A program made the position numbers and the translations under genes. A DNA stretch of 64,000 bases. Source: Conoideocrella luteorostrata (Eukaryota; Ascomycota; Sordariomycetes; Hypocreales; Clavicipitaceae). Within the stretch, counting starts at the first letter, position 1. Each line of letters begins with the position of its first letter. The stretch spans positions 211,380 to 275,379 of the forward strand of contig JASWJB010000015.1 in NCBI GenBank assembly GCA_032433595.1, given 5' to 3'. Below are positions 22,632-35,411 of the stretch, in pieces. A model generated the notes under the pieces. The model saw nothing but the letters and a program-made list of their open reading frames with translations, was not told the DNA's origin and did not search any database.

Positions 22632-22955
22632 TACGAGAGGAATAACATCAAACATTCTGCATCGACGACAATAAATCTAAAATAACCCAGGTCATGAAAC
22701 CTGGTTATGTCCCGATCTCAAGTGTAGTTCAGAATAAAAGACGCAAGATTAGAGGAGAGCTGGGCTATCTCTCAGGTATCATTAAATTCTTCACAATTCC
22801 GAATTCGCAAGATCACTTTACGACACAAGATAGCTTCCAAATAAATTGAGAGACTCAATATTTATAAATATGTGTTTCTTTGCAACATGTACACACCGCC
22901 GCTTAGCCCTCTCCTAACCGTAAGCACTTATCCGCCGCGCTCTCTCAATAAAAAG

Positions 22956-25900
22956 CTACTCACAAAAAGCACTCCTAATGAAAGCCGCTACGCGTTCCGT
23001 GTTTTTACCTTTGCGAAGCATTGTGAAATGGTTCGCATCCTGTATTCGTCCAATCTGAAGGTTCTTCCCACCGAGCAAAACGTCCCAGTTGTTGGCCCCA
23101 AAATTAGTTCGATTCTCGAGCAGCCACCGCATTTCTCGGGGATCATTGTCTGTGTAAACCGGACGTGCATCAATGCCCTTGCATACACCATCCTCAGCCC
23201 AGAGAACATGCGTCTTTGGTGGTGGTGTTTTGCCGCTGAGGGCCTTGTCCCAGGGTACTGGCTTCCACTCGTCAAGCGCATCAATAAATGCAAGGAAATG
23301 CGCGAGCAGCCAATCTGGTGCTTTACCGTGTCCAAAGAGCCCCAGGCCGTTAATAAAATCGAACATCCGTGGGGGCAGCTTTTCTAATCCAATCGGGTTT
23401 GGAGAATCGAGGAGGAGAAGCCGTTCAACGGTTTCGTATTCCTGGGTCATTTGGATTGCCGCTTCATAGGCGCATATGCCTCCCGCAGACCATCCGCCTA
23501 GGTTGTAAGGTCCATGAGGTGCTCTGCGCCTAATCTCTTCGACATAGAGCGACGTAAGGCCTTTGATACCAAACTGAACGAGTTTGTCGGCTGACTTGAG
23601 CCAGGGGCAACTGAGACCATACACGCAGACATCTTTGTGGACTGCATCGATGGGAGCGTACGAAGTTGCGGAGCCTGAACCATCTGGGAATAGAAAGAGC
23701 GTATAGAGCGCAGACTTAGGGTTGCCTTGTAGGAGCGTTGATGTTGCGCGATACTGTCTCAACTCCGCATATCGGTCTGGCTCGACTTCGAGTCCAAATT
23801 CGGGTTGGAAGACGAGATTGAAAGAGCTGAAGTTGGGATGCGTAAGAAAGAAATCATTGTCCAACTCAAGCTCCAGCTCTTCTCGTAGACGACCGAGGAC
23901 AGTCAGTGACAGGAGTGAATCCATGCCCAAATCACCAAGATTGGCGTCGTTGGTGATCTCGCTCATGGACACGCCAATCTCTTCTGCCAAAATAGCGCAC
24001 ACATCTTTGGCTAGACTCTTAGACACAGATTCCCGCGGGCTCCGAGAAACAGGAGTAGTCTCCATGCTGGTCAGTGGTGTAAAAGGTTCACTACCAGTAG
24101 ACATGTCCCCCGAAGTACTGGATTGTTCAGAGGATTGAACGGGTGAGAAATCGCAGAAGCCAAGGTGAACGGCAAAATCAGCGAATGTCGTGCAGGTCTC
24201 GAAAGCTGATGACTCTACTTCCAGGTCAAGTTCTTCGCGAAGGCGTCCAGATATGGTGAGAGAAAGAAGCGAGTCAACTCCATAGTCTTCAAAAACGAGG
24301 TCATCTCGTACACTGACCGAGGGGATGCCAATCTCCTCAGACACAATCTTGCGAACAGCGTACATAGGGTCTCCCGCTGCGGCAGGCGCTGAAGATGCTG
24401 AACTCAGAGACGCATCAGGCTTCAAATGTTGAATCTTTGTGGGGATAGTAGCGCAATTAAGAGGTTTAGTGAATGCACGTATGGGAGGTGTCTCTTCCAC
24501 AGCGGTTGGACGCGTGAGAATCGGAGGAGGTTTTGTAGATTTCGGTGATGGCATCGCAGCGTCTAGTATCTGTCGAGGAATTCCCTGAAACTGCGCAGCT
24601 TAGTTACAGACGATCAAAGTCTTGTGATGATGTTCAACTTACTGTGATACCGCCGCACACTCCAACAATACCCTCATGATCAAGGATATACACGTCTCCT
24701 TGGTAAGTAGTATTTTCAATAAGCCGCATTCTGACATATGTGCGATACGTCTCATATCTGCAGAATTTTTTAACAGCCCTGAAAGACTGCCAGCCATGGT
24801 TAGTAAACACCTGGCTTTTGGGGGTCTTCGAATGACCGTTCATGAGAAACCCGGCAAGTTGTCCGCAACTATCCACCCATATCGGGTTACAGCGAAAGTT
24901 GCCCTCGTCAAATTGAAACCGAACTAGAGCGGTCGCTTCAAAGTCTTCGTTGTTGACAATGACCTCGTGCATTCCTTTGTAGGCGTCGCTGTAGTCAACC
25001 AAGTTCGAGAACAGCTTGTATACGATGCTAGAAGAGAGGCGACTGTTGAGACCTTGATCAGCTTTCTCTTTCAGCCACTCAATGCTTCGCTCAACGTAGT
25101 ATTGAGTATTATCCCAATGCTTGCGCCAGACCTTGGGCTGCTCGAAGTGAAGTATACTTTGAGCATGGTCGACAGCTTTGTTTCCCTTGGAATCGATACT
25201 GTAGATGGACATTCTGGCGGCTTTGCTGTCGGTAATGTCGTGGTGTATGTCGATCCTAAGGAGCATAGCTTGAGAGTCCTTGTGAATCACACCTTTGTGA
25301 ACCACCGTGTCTTGGACGTCCACCAAATGATCATTGAGATCCGTGCGATACTTCTCAAGGACATAACTGCCCAAAGTAACCCCGAAATCTGCGTATAATG
25401 ACTGCAACAGCATTAGCAGACGAGCTTTCAAGACCAATCAATACATGTGAACTTACTGAAGTGCAAACGCGGTTGCCGTTAATTACATGGCCGAATATTA
25501 TTTCGCGCAACTGTTCGTTTCCAAGATCACACTCCGCAGTGAGTTTAAGCTTTCCGTTGTTAACCACCTCATGGACGATCCGGTGCACTGACGCCGTCGA
25601 GAATGAAGAAATAGAAGGCGTTGATGCTGGAGCAGGAGCTTGGGCTGGTGGATCCCCTCGTGTGAGTAGCCAGTCATGCACATAGTCAATCCAATACTTT
25701 TTGTTATCCCATTTATAAGCGGGCAGCCGCAGTACTTCCTTGCACGCCTCGAAACCGTGGTGATACTCATCCCAAGTAATGGATGACTTGTGATGGTACA
25801 TAGTTGCGAGGCTTGTCGCAAGAACTTGCCATCCATCTCGGTTGCGCATCAACGAAGGAACCGCGATGATATCTTGCCAAAGATTGGATTTCAGAAGCGT

Positions 25901-28900
25901 AGAGCACACTGTATGCGGGCCCAGCTCGATCCAGACTGTCTTTTCAGAGATTGATCCGCTGTCCCTGGCCGACTGTAAGGCATCACAGAAGTTGACAGTT
26001 TCCCTACAGTGACGTTTGATGTGCTCAGCTTTAAAGGAAGGTTTTTCTCCCCCAAGATAGGTCTTACCGAGCAAGGGGCAGCCAATTCGAACACGCGGTG
26101 AGTGGAACACGACTCGAGAGGCAATTTCCTCGAGCTCACCCAGTATGGGGTCAACCTGCGCCGAGTGGAACGCAAACGGAACGTCGACCTTTGTTGCTTT
26201 AACGCTGTCGTTCATGAGTGTCTGGGAAAGCCGCTCGATGTCGTCGATACGGCCACTGACGACAGTGTCCTGTGGACTATTGATGCAAGCAACTTGGAAA
26301 TCACCTGCATCCAGGTATGTCTGAATCTGGTTCACGCCGCTTCGGACAGCTAGCATTGCGTGACTTCCCTTGCTGCATTTGTCTTGAAGAAGGCGAGCCC
26401 TCATGCCGACGAGGTAGATGGTGTCACTTGCAGTCAGAACACCGGCAGCGTTTAATGCCGCGTAGTGACCTAAGCTATGACCGACGACGTAGTCTGGCTG
26501 CATACCAAATGATACCCAGAGGCTTGTGAGTGCCATCTGCACACAAACAGTACCAAGTTGAACCACAAGTGGTTCAAGGTCTTCAATGTCGACACACCCA
26601 TCTACAAGAGGCATAATCGATGGAAACCCGTGTCGTTGTGCCAGATTGTCGTAGGAGTGGATCGCATCACGAAAAGTTGCAAAGTGTAGTAAATGCTGAC
26701 CCATAGCGCTGTACTGCGACCCCTGACCACTGAAGACAAAAGCCACAGGTGCTTCCGAGGAACGTCGATGATCTTCCCGTCCAATCTCTTCATCCAGCTT
26801 CCTCAGCAGCTGCTCACAGTTTGCAGCTGGGATTGCAACCCGGAATGGATGATGCATCCGCCGAGCTGTAGTTGTATAGGACAGCTTGGGCAAGAAGCCT
26901 TCGGTTGATGTTTGCTTCTGAACAAAACTTCTCAGAGTCTCTAAATTACCTTTGAGAGATTGAATGGACTTGGCAGATATCGTCACAACATGAGCCGTCC
27001 GAGGATCTGACTGTGATAAGTTCATGGCGAGTTTTGGATAGTCTTCCACCAGCAGTGCTGTATTGCCGCCGGCCGCCGAGAAGTTATTGACGAAAGCACG
27101 GCGTATGTTATTGAATTCATCGCGTCGCTTCCACTGGGTAGGCGTTTTCGCTATATGGACGTTGCGTTCATCCAGGTCTGTTGGAAATTTATGATTTATG
27201 GTGCCTTTAATACCGCAATGTGGTGGAATCATGCTCTTTTCCATCATCAGAAGGACCTTGATCAGTGCTGTGACCCCGGATGCGGATTCAGAATGGCCCA
27301 CATTTGCCTTAGTTGAGCCCAAATGCAGACTTTCATGAGGCAGCCGTCCTGATGTAGCCGACGGAGCAAAGACATTGAGAACTGATGCCATCTCGGTCGC
27401 GTCGCCAGCTTGTGTTCCGGTCCCATGCATCTCAATGTAGCTTACTTGATGGGGATGAATTCCAGACTCGGTGATCAGCTTGGAGAAGACTTCCTCCTGA
27501 GCACCGCAATGCGGTCTGGTAATGGAGACGGAATCAGCAGAATGATTGGTATGAGCACCTGAAATGACTGCTAGGATGGGGTCATGGTCCGCGATTGCGT
27601 CGTCCAGCCTCTTTAAAACGACAGTGCCGACAGCATCCGCTCGACAGTAACCGTCCGCCTCATCGTCAAACGTGTTACAGTTGCCTGTAAATTTGATGTT
27701 AGTTATCAAAAGTTTTAGCCGCTGCACAAGCATACATACCTGTTCTTGACAGGAAATGCCCGCGATCCAATCCGGTAAAGCTATCCGGATTCGACATGAC
27801 ATTCGTGCCACCAGCAACGGCTGTATCGCATTCATTGCGCCAAATGGAATTGCATGCTAAGTGAATTGCCGCAAGACTCGAGGAGCTGGTCGCAGGCAAT
27901 ATGTTAGTTAAATCATTGAGCGTCGCAAGAAAGCATGTGTGTGAAGGCTTACCATGCAGTGTCGACGCTTACTGATGGACCGCAAAATTTGAAGAAATAG
28001 TTAATCTTGCCCGGTGTGAAGGCTCGATTCCCACCTTGAGCAAGTTAGTATTGGGCAGGGTTGTCTTGAGATCTATGATTCGAACCTAATGCTTACCTGG
28101 TATGAAATAGGTGTCGACGTTCTGCCCGCAACTGACTTCTCTATAGTCATCGCTAGTCATGCCGTAAAACACGCCAACGCGGTCTCGTTGGGTTGACGGT
28201 GTCCTGTCAATAACGACGCCCGCCATCTCAAGAGCCTCATACGCGGTCGCTAAAGCCAATCGCTGGCCTGGGTCGGATTGTTCAGCCTCCTTTGGGGAAA
28301 TATTGAAGAATTTTGCATCAAATAGCCCAGGTTCGTTGACCCAGCATCCATGCATGACCTTGCTCGTGTTCTTCCGTTTGCCGGTAGCATCGTAGTACAA
28401 CTCTGCCTTGTATCTGTCTTCTGGGACGGGCCGATGAACATCAAGTCCTTGGTACAGAAGGTCCCAGAATGACTCAACATCCGCCGCCTCCGGGAATCTC
28501 CCAGACATGCCGGTGATAGCTATCTTAGCATCGCCCGGCTTAGCAGTGCCAAGGGATTCTAAATTGACGCCGACTTCAACTTTGTCCATTATACCGTCAT
28601 CTATGCTAATCTTTCTCGACAGGCCCGGAGAAAATGACAGTTTGAGGGTCGGACAAATACTGGTTGAGATTGGGACCAGCGAACATTGAACCATGTCCAC
28701 CGCTTCGAACGCTTGCTCTATACTCTCAGCCGTTTCCAGCAGGTCCAAAGGCAGGAGGAGAATACCCTCAACAGCACGGTAGAGTAGGTCTCGAAACTTC
28801 ACCTCCATTGCAGCATTATAGCTGGACGAGCTGTTAATGAAGGGTAGCTTTCTGGACAGGTCGCCGACCGCAACATCCTGAAGAATGTTTTCAACATCTC

Positions 28901-29817
28901 TGGCAGAGAAAATATGCGGCGCATGATACGGCGCATGCACAGCAAGCGGAATCAACTTCAACTCCTTTTCGAACCGTGAAGACTCCAGGAAGTGATGCAC
29001 AGTTGCCGGTGGGCCGGTGATAGTCCAAGTTTTTGGGCCTTTTGCGCTAACGTATGGAGATGAAAGATGTGGGATATTCTGTTTTAATCAGCAAAGCACT
29101 GACATGTTGAGGAATACAACAGCATTTACTTACAAATTCGTCTCTATACGACGCAATGACTTGCTCAGCAAGCGCCAGCGGAAACTGTGAATCGGAAACT
29201 ACATATGACCAAACAGACGGAGAAGCTACATCCGTAGACTCTTGAGAGCTGAACAAGGCCGCGGCTCGAGAAACGAAGAGGCCTACTTTTAGTGATACAC
29301 GGACTGCATCGACGCCCGCTCGCACCAGCTCACCCAGTGACTGCGATGAACTAACTGCAGCTGCGGCTAATGCCCCAATACAGACACCCGAGACGTGGTC
29401 ATTTGGACCTTTTGGGTAATTATCTTGGCTATCCCCGAAGTAACTGAGCACTGTTAGCAGTATGATCGCACTAAGAGATACAAGGACAATATCTTACTTG
29501 AGAAAGCAGCAGAGCTGGTAAATCGTTGTCAAAGTACTCTCAAACGGTGCGGTCTGATCATTTTTAAGCCCTCGAGCAACAAGGTTTTGGATACTGCAGA
29601 AAGCAGGGAATAATTGCTGTTCTGGAGTAGTAAGACGACTTATTTCATGTCTCAGCGTATAGTTGACCTGATCAATGAAAGATGTCAAGTAAGGATTATT
29701 TTTCCTCAGCAGAAGTAACTGCAAGTTTGATAGGTTGCAGCTACTCTGGTCCCCAAAAACAAAGACTCGAGTCGAGTTAAGTCCAGCATTAGACTTGTTG
29801 GTCGTCATTGGTTCCAT
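22956..29817 (-). CDS. Non-reducing polyketide synthase, SAT-KS-MAT-PT-ACP-ACP-TE
   Basis: Eight exons on the minus strand: 29817-29498, 29443-29134, 29078-28097, 28034-27953, 27885-27740, 27684-25457, 25401-24643 and 24590-22956. All introns are GT-AG, 52-67 nt. The product is 2153 aa. Domains in order: SAT with G-V-C-I-G (Cys about 128); KS with D-T-A-C-S-S-S (Cys 565) and His about 700 and 744; MAT with G-H-S-L-G (Ser about 1017, followed by His where Glu is usual); PT with G-H-V-I-N-G-N at the end of exon 6; two ACPs with D-S-L-L-S-L (Ser about 1716 and 1834); TE with G-W-S-A-G-G (Ser about 1977) and a late N-H-F-T-M-L His. The SAT start and tandem ACP-TE match conidial-pigment synthases. 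It should build an aromatic polyketide from acetyl/malonyl-CoA, fold it in the PT domain and release it by the TE (Claisen or hydrolysis). The EthD protein and laccase beside it support a pigment role. Best match by architecture: Metarhizium Pks1/Pks2 type. Confidence 0.93.
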
Positions 29818-31708
29818 AATGGGAGAGGTACCCCGTACCAGGTACCAAAATTGTCAACCAAACGAAGTAAATAGGACGTTGAGCTTCCTTATTTTCTTTT
29901 GAGTTGGGTATTGATACCGTTCTGTACAAGTTTACAAAGAAATTAGGTCCAAGATAAACTGAAGTATAATAATTTTAGATCAGATACAAAATGTCTAAGG
30001 ACTAGTTAGTACTTATAGTGAATGCCGATTTTCGACGTTGTATCTACGAGAGGGGCCTCTTCACGCACTTGACTATACCGACCCGCAATGCCATGGAGGC
30101 GTAGGTTCTACTGTGTTGAGAGATGTCCCTTTGTCGATGGTTGGCTCGATCTGTCTGGAAAAGATCGATCCTTTGGGTGACTGCACAGTGTAAAACTACG
30201 ATTAGGTTAATAAAATTAAGTTTTTGACGTTTGAGCAGGTCTGGTCGTTGATCCGGTCAGAAAAGCGGCTCAAAAAGGTTAAACCGTCAGCACTATCCGT
30301 GACAAATATGTCAACTGTTGAACAAAGTCACATTCTCCGTGACTGCTACGATGCCTTGGAACAAGAGTTTGTGTCTCGGACCGAAAGCAGCTTCCACATG
30401 TGTGGCTGGCTTACTCTATACCATACTGAAGCTGAGCCGCGTTCTAGACCTAAGACCTACATTCCATCAACATCCTATATGCGTGCATTTGAAGTAAGCA
30501 GACAGGTCATTGATCGCAATGAGCATAATCCATCCAACTGCTACACTGCATGACAGTCTTTTAGGTGAATGACTTACAAAGTAACTCTCATCATACGCTG
30601 GTATAGTATCGATCCCTTCCATCACCCACAACGCTTACTAAGGACATAGACTAGTCCATTCACGTCTTTAGAATATGGCTTGAAGTATAATTAGACTTTC
30701 GATTCAACCGCGTATATCAGCATCGGTGCCGATTGGCCTTTGGTCTTCAGACCCATAAGCTGGGAAAAGCGCCCTTCCAATCACTGACTCTATGATGCGC
30801 TCCGAGAAAACTTGAAGGTGACGCCTGCATTATGCGCTTTAGGAATCTCGCGAAGGCGGACTTTAGCAGGCAAGGCATCCTACCTGCCTATTGCATGATT
30901 CCTTCCAAGGATATTGAGCATCCTCCATTTATCAGGCTGTAAATGGCATACCAATCGAAAGATGCATTCAATCTGCTAATTCCGTTTGAATCGAGTAAAC
31001 ACCATTTCAGGTGGATGTGATGTGATTGTCAAACTTGCAACCAGGTACTAGCACCCGTTTCAGCCGAGAGAGATACTCAGTGAGTAGACATTACTACAAT
31101 GGTGATGTCGACTACGCAAAGTACAGCTTGGATCGCACGCCATACAACGAGTCCCGCATGCTGCAAGCTTGCCGGTGGATTCTTCCATTTCCGTAAAGCG
31201 TGAGATAAAACTACCTCTAACTGGGCGCCTCAGATTACGACCCCGTCATGTAGCACTTAAAATTTTCGTAACGTAGCATATCTGTTTTGTAAATTGGGTC
31301 ATCTTAACATAATAGTGTTGCATGCTACTGTGCCAGACATAGATGGTCGATGTAGTGCCCAAATAACCATGATATCCAAAAGTCCAGCTGCAAAGTAAAG
31401 CATTTGCATAGCCTAGAATGTTGTACGCCCAATTTAAGCCTTATGTGGATCACTTAAGGTTTCCGTAACGTTGTATTATCTGCCCTTGGCTTGTTCAGCA
31501 ACCTGAACTCTTGAACACGTGACGTGAGCCCTTAAGGTTCAGTCTTACATTCCGAAGACTCCGAGCCACAACCTATACAACTTCACTGTCGCAATGTCGA
31601 GAACATCTAATGCATTTGTCACAATCCGAATCTTAGAAACTCTGTTTTTAAACTTCTCAATTAGACCACTTGTACGAAGCACTAAACCTCAATGTAGCCG
31701 GTTATTCC
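29818..31708. other. Intergenic between PKS and EthD gene
   Basis: PKS promoter and EthD 3' flank. A 109-codon plus-strand frame at 30224-30553 has no recognisable domain and I do not call it. A pair of imperfect 34-bp direct repeats occurs at 31251-31284 and 31449-31482 (core CACTTAA...CGTAACGT). GGTACC palindromes sit at 29838-29846 next to the PKS start. Confidence 0.5.
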
Positions 31709-32271
31709 TTATTTAGGTACAACCTTTCCATTATCTAAAAACTCTTCGAAGTAGCCAATAGTCATACTAGAAATGGAGAACTTGGTCAGCACCTGCGTTG
31801 TACTCATAACGTAAGGTAAGATTGTAAGCAGATTACTTACGTTGACCTCGAAGTATCGGCAAAATTTTTGTGGTCAGGGGCCACTTTCTCTAAGAAGTGT
31901 GCATCGGCCTTCATCCGCTGAAAATCTTCCAACCGTCGGAACACAAATTGCACAATGCAATCGTAGTCAGACATCTTGGAAAATTCCGGGTCGTACAGCT
32001 GAAACAGCAATGGCCGACTTTTACTGTCATTGTGGGTCTGACGAGGTGTAAGAACGCATGCAGACTGAGTAACGTCGGGGAAAATAGAAGGACTTACCAT
32101 ATTATAGCGTACCATGCCATACTCTTCCATAAGGTTACTAACCAAAGGAGCATGGATTTTGGTCATGTACTCTCGGTAGGCAGCTTCGCTAAGTCCTGGT
32201 TTGCGATAGGCGGTAATGGTGAGACATAGCAGCTTCTCTGGCTGGGAAGAAAGCGGATCCGAGATGGCCAT
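31709..32271 (-). CDS. EthD-domain protein of the pigment cluster
   Basis: Three exons on the minus strand: 32271-32098, 32037-31841 and 31766-31709, giving 142 aa. Intron 1 (60 nt, GTAAGT...GTCAG) is a multiple of three without a stop, so it can be mistaken for coding. Intron 2 (74 nt) is needed for the conserved tail M-T-I-G-Y-F-E-E-F. The EthD core (PF07110, ferredoxin-like fold) shows [10 protein letters not shown]-x-x-H-A-P-L-V, E-Y-G-M-V-R-Y, then [10 protein letters not shown] and [14 protein letters not shown]. Fungal EthD proteins in polyketide clusters act as dehydratase-type partners. In Metarhizium a Pks-EthD-Mlac trio makes a conidial pigment, and gene order and content here fit that. 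An ATG at 32292 is an alternative start. Confidence 0.9.
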
Positions 32272-33235
32272 GGTGCATCGGATGTTCTGCATACGCTCGC
32301 ACCTGACTGTAGATTTCGTTGGTAAGATTAATTGATACCGTAATTAATGCGATCGAGTAAATCGAAGATGTCAATTGCTGATTAATTAGAGGAGCCGCGA
32401 GCTTGGCATATATAGTGTCAGTATCTGGAAGTCGTGCCGATGTGTTGCTATTGTGAGACAACACTCCGGTGAGAGGAATGCTCAGAAAAACTTTACAGAT
32501 TTCATGAGACGGGGATTTTGTCTGCCGAAGTTAAACTCTGGATGCTTTCATCGTGGACATACAATGCTGTCTATGCATTGAGCAGTCTTCCAATCCGAAA
32601 CAATTTGACATTGTTAAAGAGCGTGATGATTTAGCCGGGTTGAAAGCCAAACCAGCGACTCTATCGAGCAACGAATACCGTAATCTACAACTATGTGAGA
32701 GTTTACGATAAACTCAATCGTAACTTTTTGCATTCCAATGCTGAGCAGATAACACCGTTACGGTCTTTCCATTCAGCTTCCTCTTGGGCGTTACATTGGG
32801 CCGACCTGATCGAGATCTTTCGTACTACGTCCAACGAGGATCCAAAGAAAGCGGGGTCTTGGGCTCTTTTCCCTGAAAATTGAAAGCTGATCGTGATGCA
32901 CTACAGTATTACGGGTCACAGGATAGCATAAGTTTTGGACAGTTGTGAACTCTAAGCTTTCGACGAAAGCGTCGCTCCGTCGTGACAAACGCTCTTACAT
33001 GTGGCAATCGATCTTGCATGCTTGCGTTATTCTGCATGTAGTATGTCTTTGTTATTCATCTGCTGAATCGTTTTTTCAAAGATTTTTTTGTTTCTTCTTA
33101 AAAAGCGCTCACTTGTTGCACGTTGCAGTGCTTTGTCCAAGGTCCTGCGTTGAAAGTACAGCTCTGCAGTAGTTCTTACGCAATCTCGAGTCCCCAGTGA
33201 ACTCAGACACTACAATTAGGGCCAGCTCCTAGAAC
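32272..33235. promoter_or_regulatory. Divergent promoter region between EthD and laccase genes
   Basis: About 960 bp separate the start codons of the minus-strand EthD gene and the plus-strand laccase gene, so the two probably share regulatory DNA. No specific transcription-factor site is claimed. Frames inside are short and unrecognised. Confidence 0.55.
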
Positions 33236-35411
33236 ATGCCGTTCCTCAGGAGTCACCTCGCGCGGGTGCTACTAGTATTGAACTTGCTGTACTTTGATGT
33301 CTGGGCAAAGCATGTTCGAGAAACTCTTCGCATTACCTGGGAGGAGGGTGCCCCGAACGGGCAGAAAAGAGAACTTATTCGCGTCAATTCACAATTTCCT
33401 GCACCTAACCTTGTTTGGGACGAAGGAGATGATGTTGAAGTGTGTCACTCTGTTCTCTGGTCAGTTCGTATTATAATGCTGACACCAGAGCCTTACAGAT
33501 AGTTATCATTAATGATATGCCTAAAAATGTTACAGTGCATTGGCATGGCCTGGAGTACGTTGAATCCCCTCTACAAAATCTAAATTACTTGGTTGATATT
33601 GAGCGCCATTCCAGACAGAAAAATACTCCTTGGTCCGACGGCACGCCAGGTGTCGTCCAGCGGCCGATCCAGCCTGGGCAGGACTTTGTATACAAGTTCA
33701 AGGCGTATCCCCCGGGAAATCACTGGTATCACTCTCACGACAAAATGTCTCTTGTAGATGGGCTTTATGGAGCCATTCATATTAGGTCAGTCTTACCAGA
33801 ACTTGAGTACTTTGAAGGTTGGATACTAAACAACGAGCAAACAGGCCGAAGCAAGATCGCACAGGATTGTGGAGTCAAATAAGTGAGCACGAAAAGGACA
33901 TCAAAGCTATGGAAAAGGCCGCACATCATCCCGAGTATCTCGTCGTATCCGATTGGAGCCAGTACACTTCTGAGGAATATTGGAAGATATCTACCGATTC
34001 AGGTCTTCTCATCTTGTATGTTCTTGACATGAAAAAAGCTTGCCGCTCTGCCTCGCTCATGATCACTTTATAACTCATGCTTGTTACAGTTGCCTTGATA
34101 GCATTCTGGTCAACGGAAAAGGGGAGCTTTACTGCCCGGGCCAAAAATTTCTTCAAAGCGAACTTGCTCCAGGCCTAGTGCAGGATGCCTTCCCGCCAGG
34201 TACCGAGGTCTCAGATAAAGGGTAAGAAGTAGGCATGCCAAGATGTCAATCACTTATTTCACGTTACAGATACTAACCTGTCCACGGTTAGATGTTTCCC
34301 AGCGGACCTCGATCAAGTTCAAGGCGGGCCTTGGAACGTCACGAAACGCCCGGATCTCATACCCCCCCGGGTCCAAGAAGGCTGCGTTGCATCTAGGAAC
34401 GAGAATGCAACCATCTTTGTTGATCCACAAATGAACAACGGCTGGGTTAGCATGCACATTGTCGCCGCCGCTACTATCGCCCAGATTGCCTTTTCCGTCG
34501 ATCAACACGAATTTTGGCTCTATGAAATTGACGGAAACTACGTTAATCCCAGAAAGTATGTCTCGGCAGTGTTGTCCGCCGGAGAGACCTTCTCGGTGAT
34601 GATGAGACTCGATCAGAAACCTGGCAAGTACACCATGCGAGTGCCCAATTCTGGCGCCTCCCAAGTTTTGGGTGGCTTTGCCGAAATGGTCTACAAAGGT
34701 CATGCACATAGCCAAACTTCAGAGAAGCCATATCTCTCATATGGAGGCAACCCGACTAAGCCGGACGTCGAGAAAAACTCCTTCTTTCCGTGGCAGCTAG
34801 AGTCGGACCATATGGCACCTTGGCCGGCAAACAGGCCCCGACCCGGCAAGGCCGATGAGGAGCATTTTCTCGCGCTTGGCCGCGTTGGCGCACCCTACAA
34901 CTACACTATGAACACCAAGTATCTATATCCCGTCGATTTTCAAAATGACGACCCTCTACTGTTCTATCCCAACGCAACTCTCGGCACAGACAACGATGGC
35001 CTAGTTCTCCGTACCAAGAATGGGTCTTGGGTCGATCTTATCCTGCAAGTTTCTACTCTGCCTGGCGACAAGTCGGCCTTTGAGCATTTCATCCATAAAC
35101 ACGGCAGCAAAACGTGGAGAATTGGGTTTGGGACTGGTGTATGGAACTATACTTCTGTAGAAGAGGCAATGCAAGAACGGCCAAAGGATTTCAACTTGGA
35201 GACCCCGGGCTTGCGCGATACGTGGATCACCGCATTCTCTATCGGTGGAGAGGCATACTGGAGTGTTTTCAGATACTATGTGGATAACCCGGGCCCATGG
35301 CTGTTCCACTGCCATATTGAGCTGCACTTGATGGGTGGAATGGGTATTGTAATTATGGATGGGGTGGACGCTTGGCCTGACAATATCCCCAGCGAATATC
35401 AGCTCGGTTAG
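33236..35411 (+). CDS. Secreted laccase-like multicopper oxidase of the pigment cluster
   Basis: Six exons: 33236-33439, 33499-33554, 33615-33785, 33845-34015, 34090-34221 and 34292-35411, giving 617 aa. Introns are 59-74 nt. The last intron uses the TTAG acceptor at 34291, because the nearer CAG would give an immediate stop. Signal peptide [20 protein letters not shown]. Copper motifs: H-W-H-G (exon 2/3 border), W-Y-H-S-H (exon 3), H-F-I-H-K-H and H-C-H-I-x-x-H (both in the last exon). The insertion W-S-D-G-T-P-G and the C-P-G segment are those of pigment laccases such as Aspergillus Abr2 and Metarhizium Mlac. It probably oxidises and polymerises the polyketide product outside the cell. It is divergent from the EthD gene. 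Confidence 0.92.

Noticed and set aside
29444..29453. First CAG after the branch point as acceptor of PKS intron 1
   Set aside because: It puts exon 2 out of frame. The next CAG (ending 29444) yields the conserved N-Y-F-G-D-S and keeps the total at a whole number of codons.
30224..30553. 109-codon plus-strand frame between PKS and EthD gene
   Set aside because: No domain, signal peptide or recognisable homologue pattern, and length within chance for this composition.
33491..34270. CAG at about 34266-34268 as acceptor for the last laccase intron
   Set aside because: It gives an immediate stop; the TTAG acceptor at 34291 restores the conserved C-F-P segment and frame.
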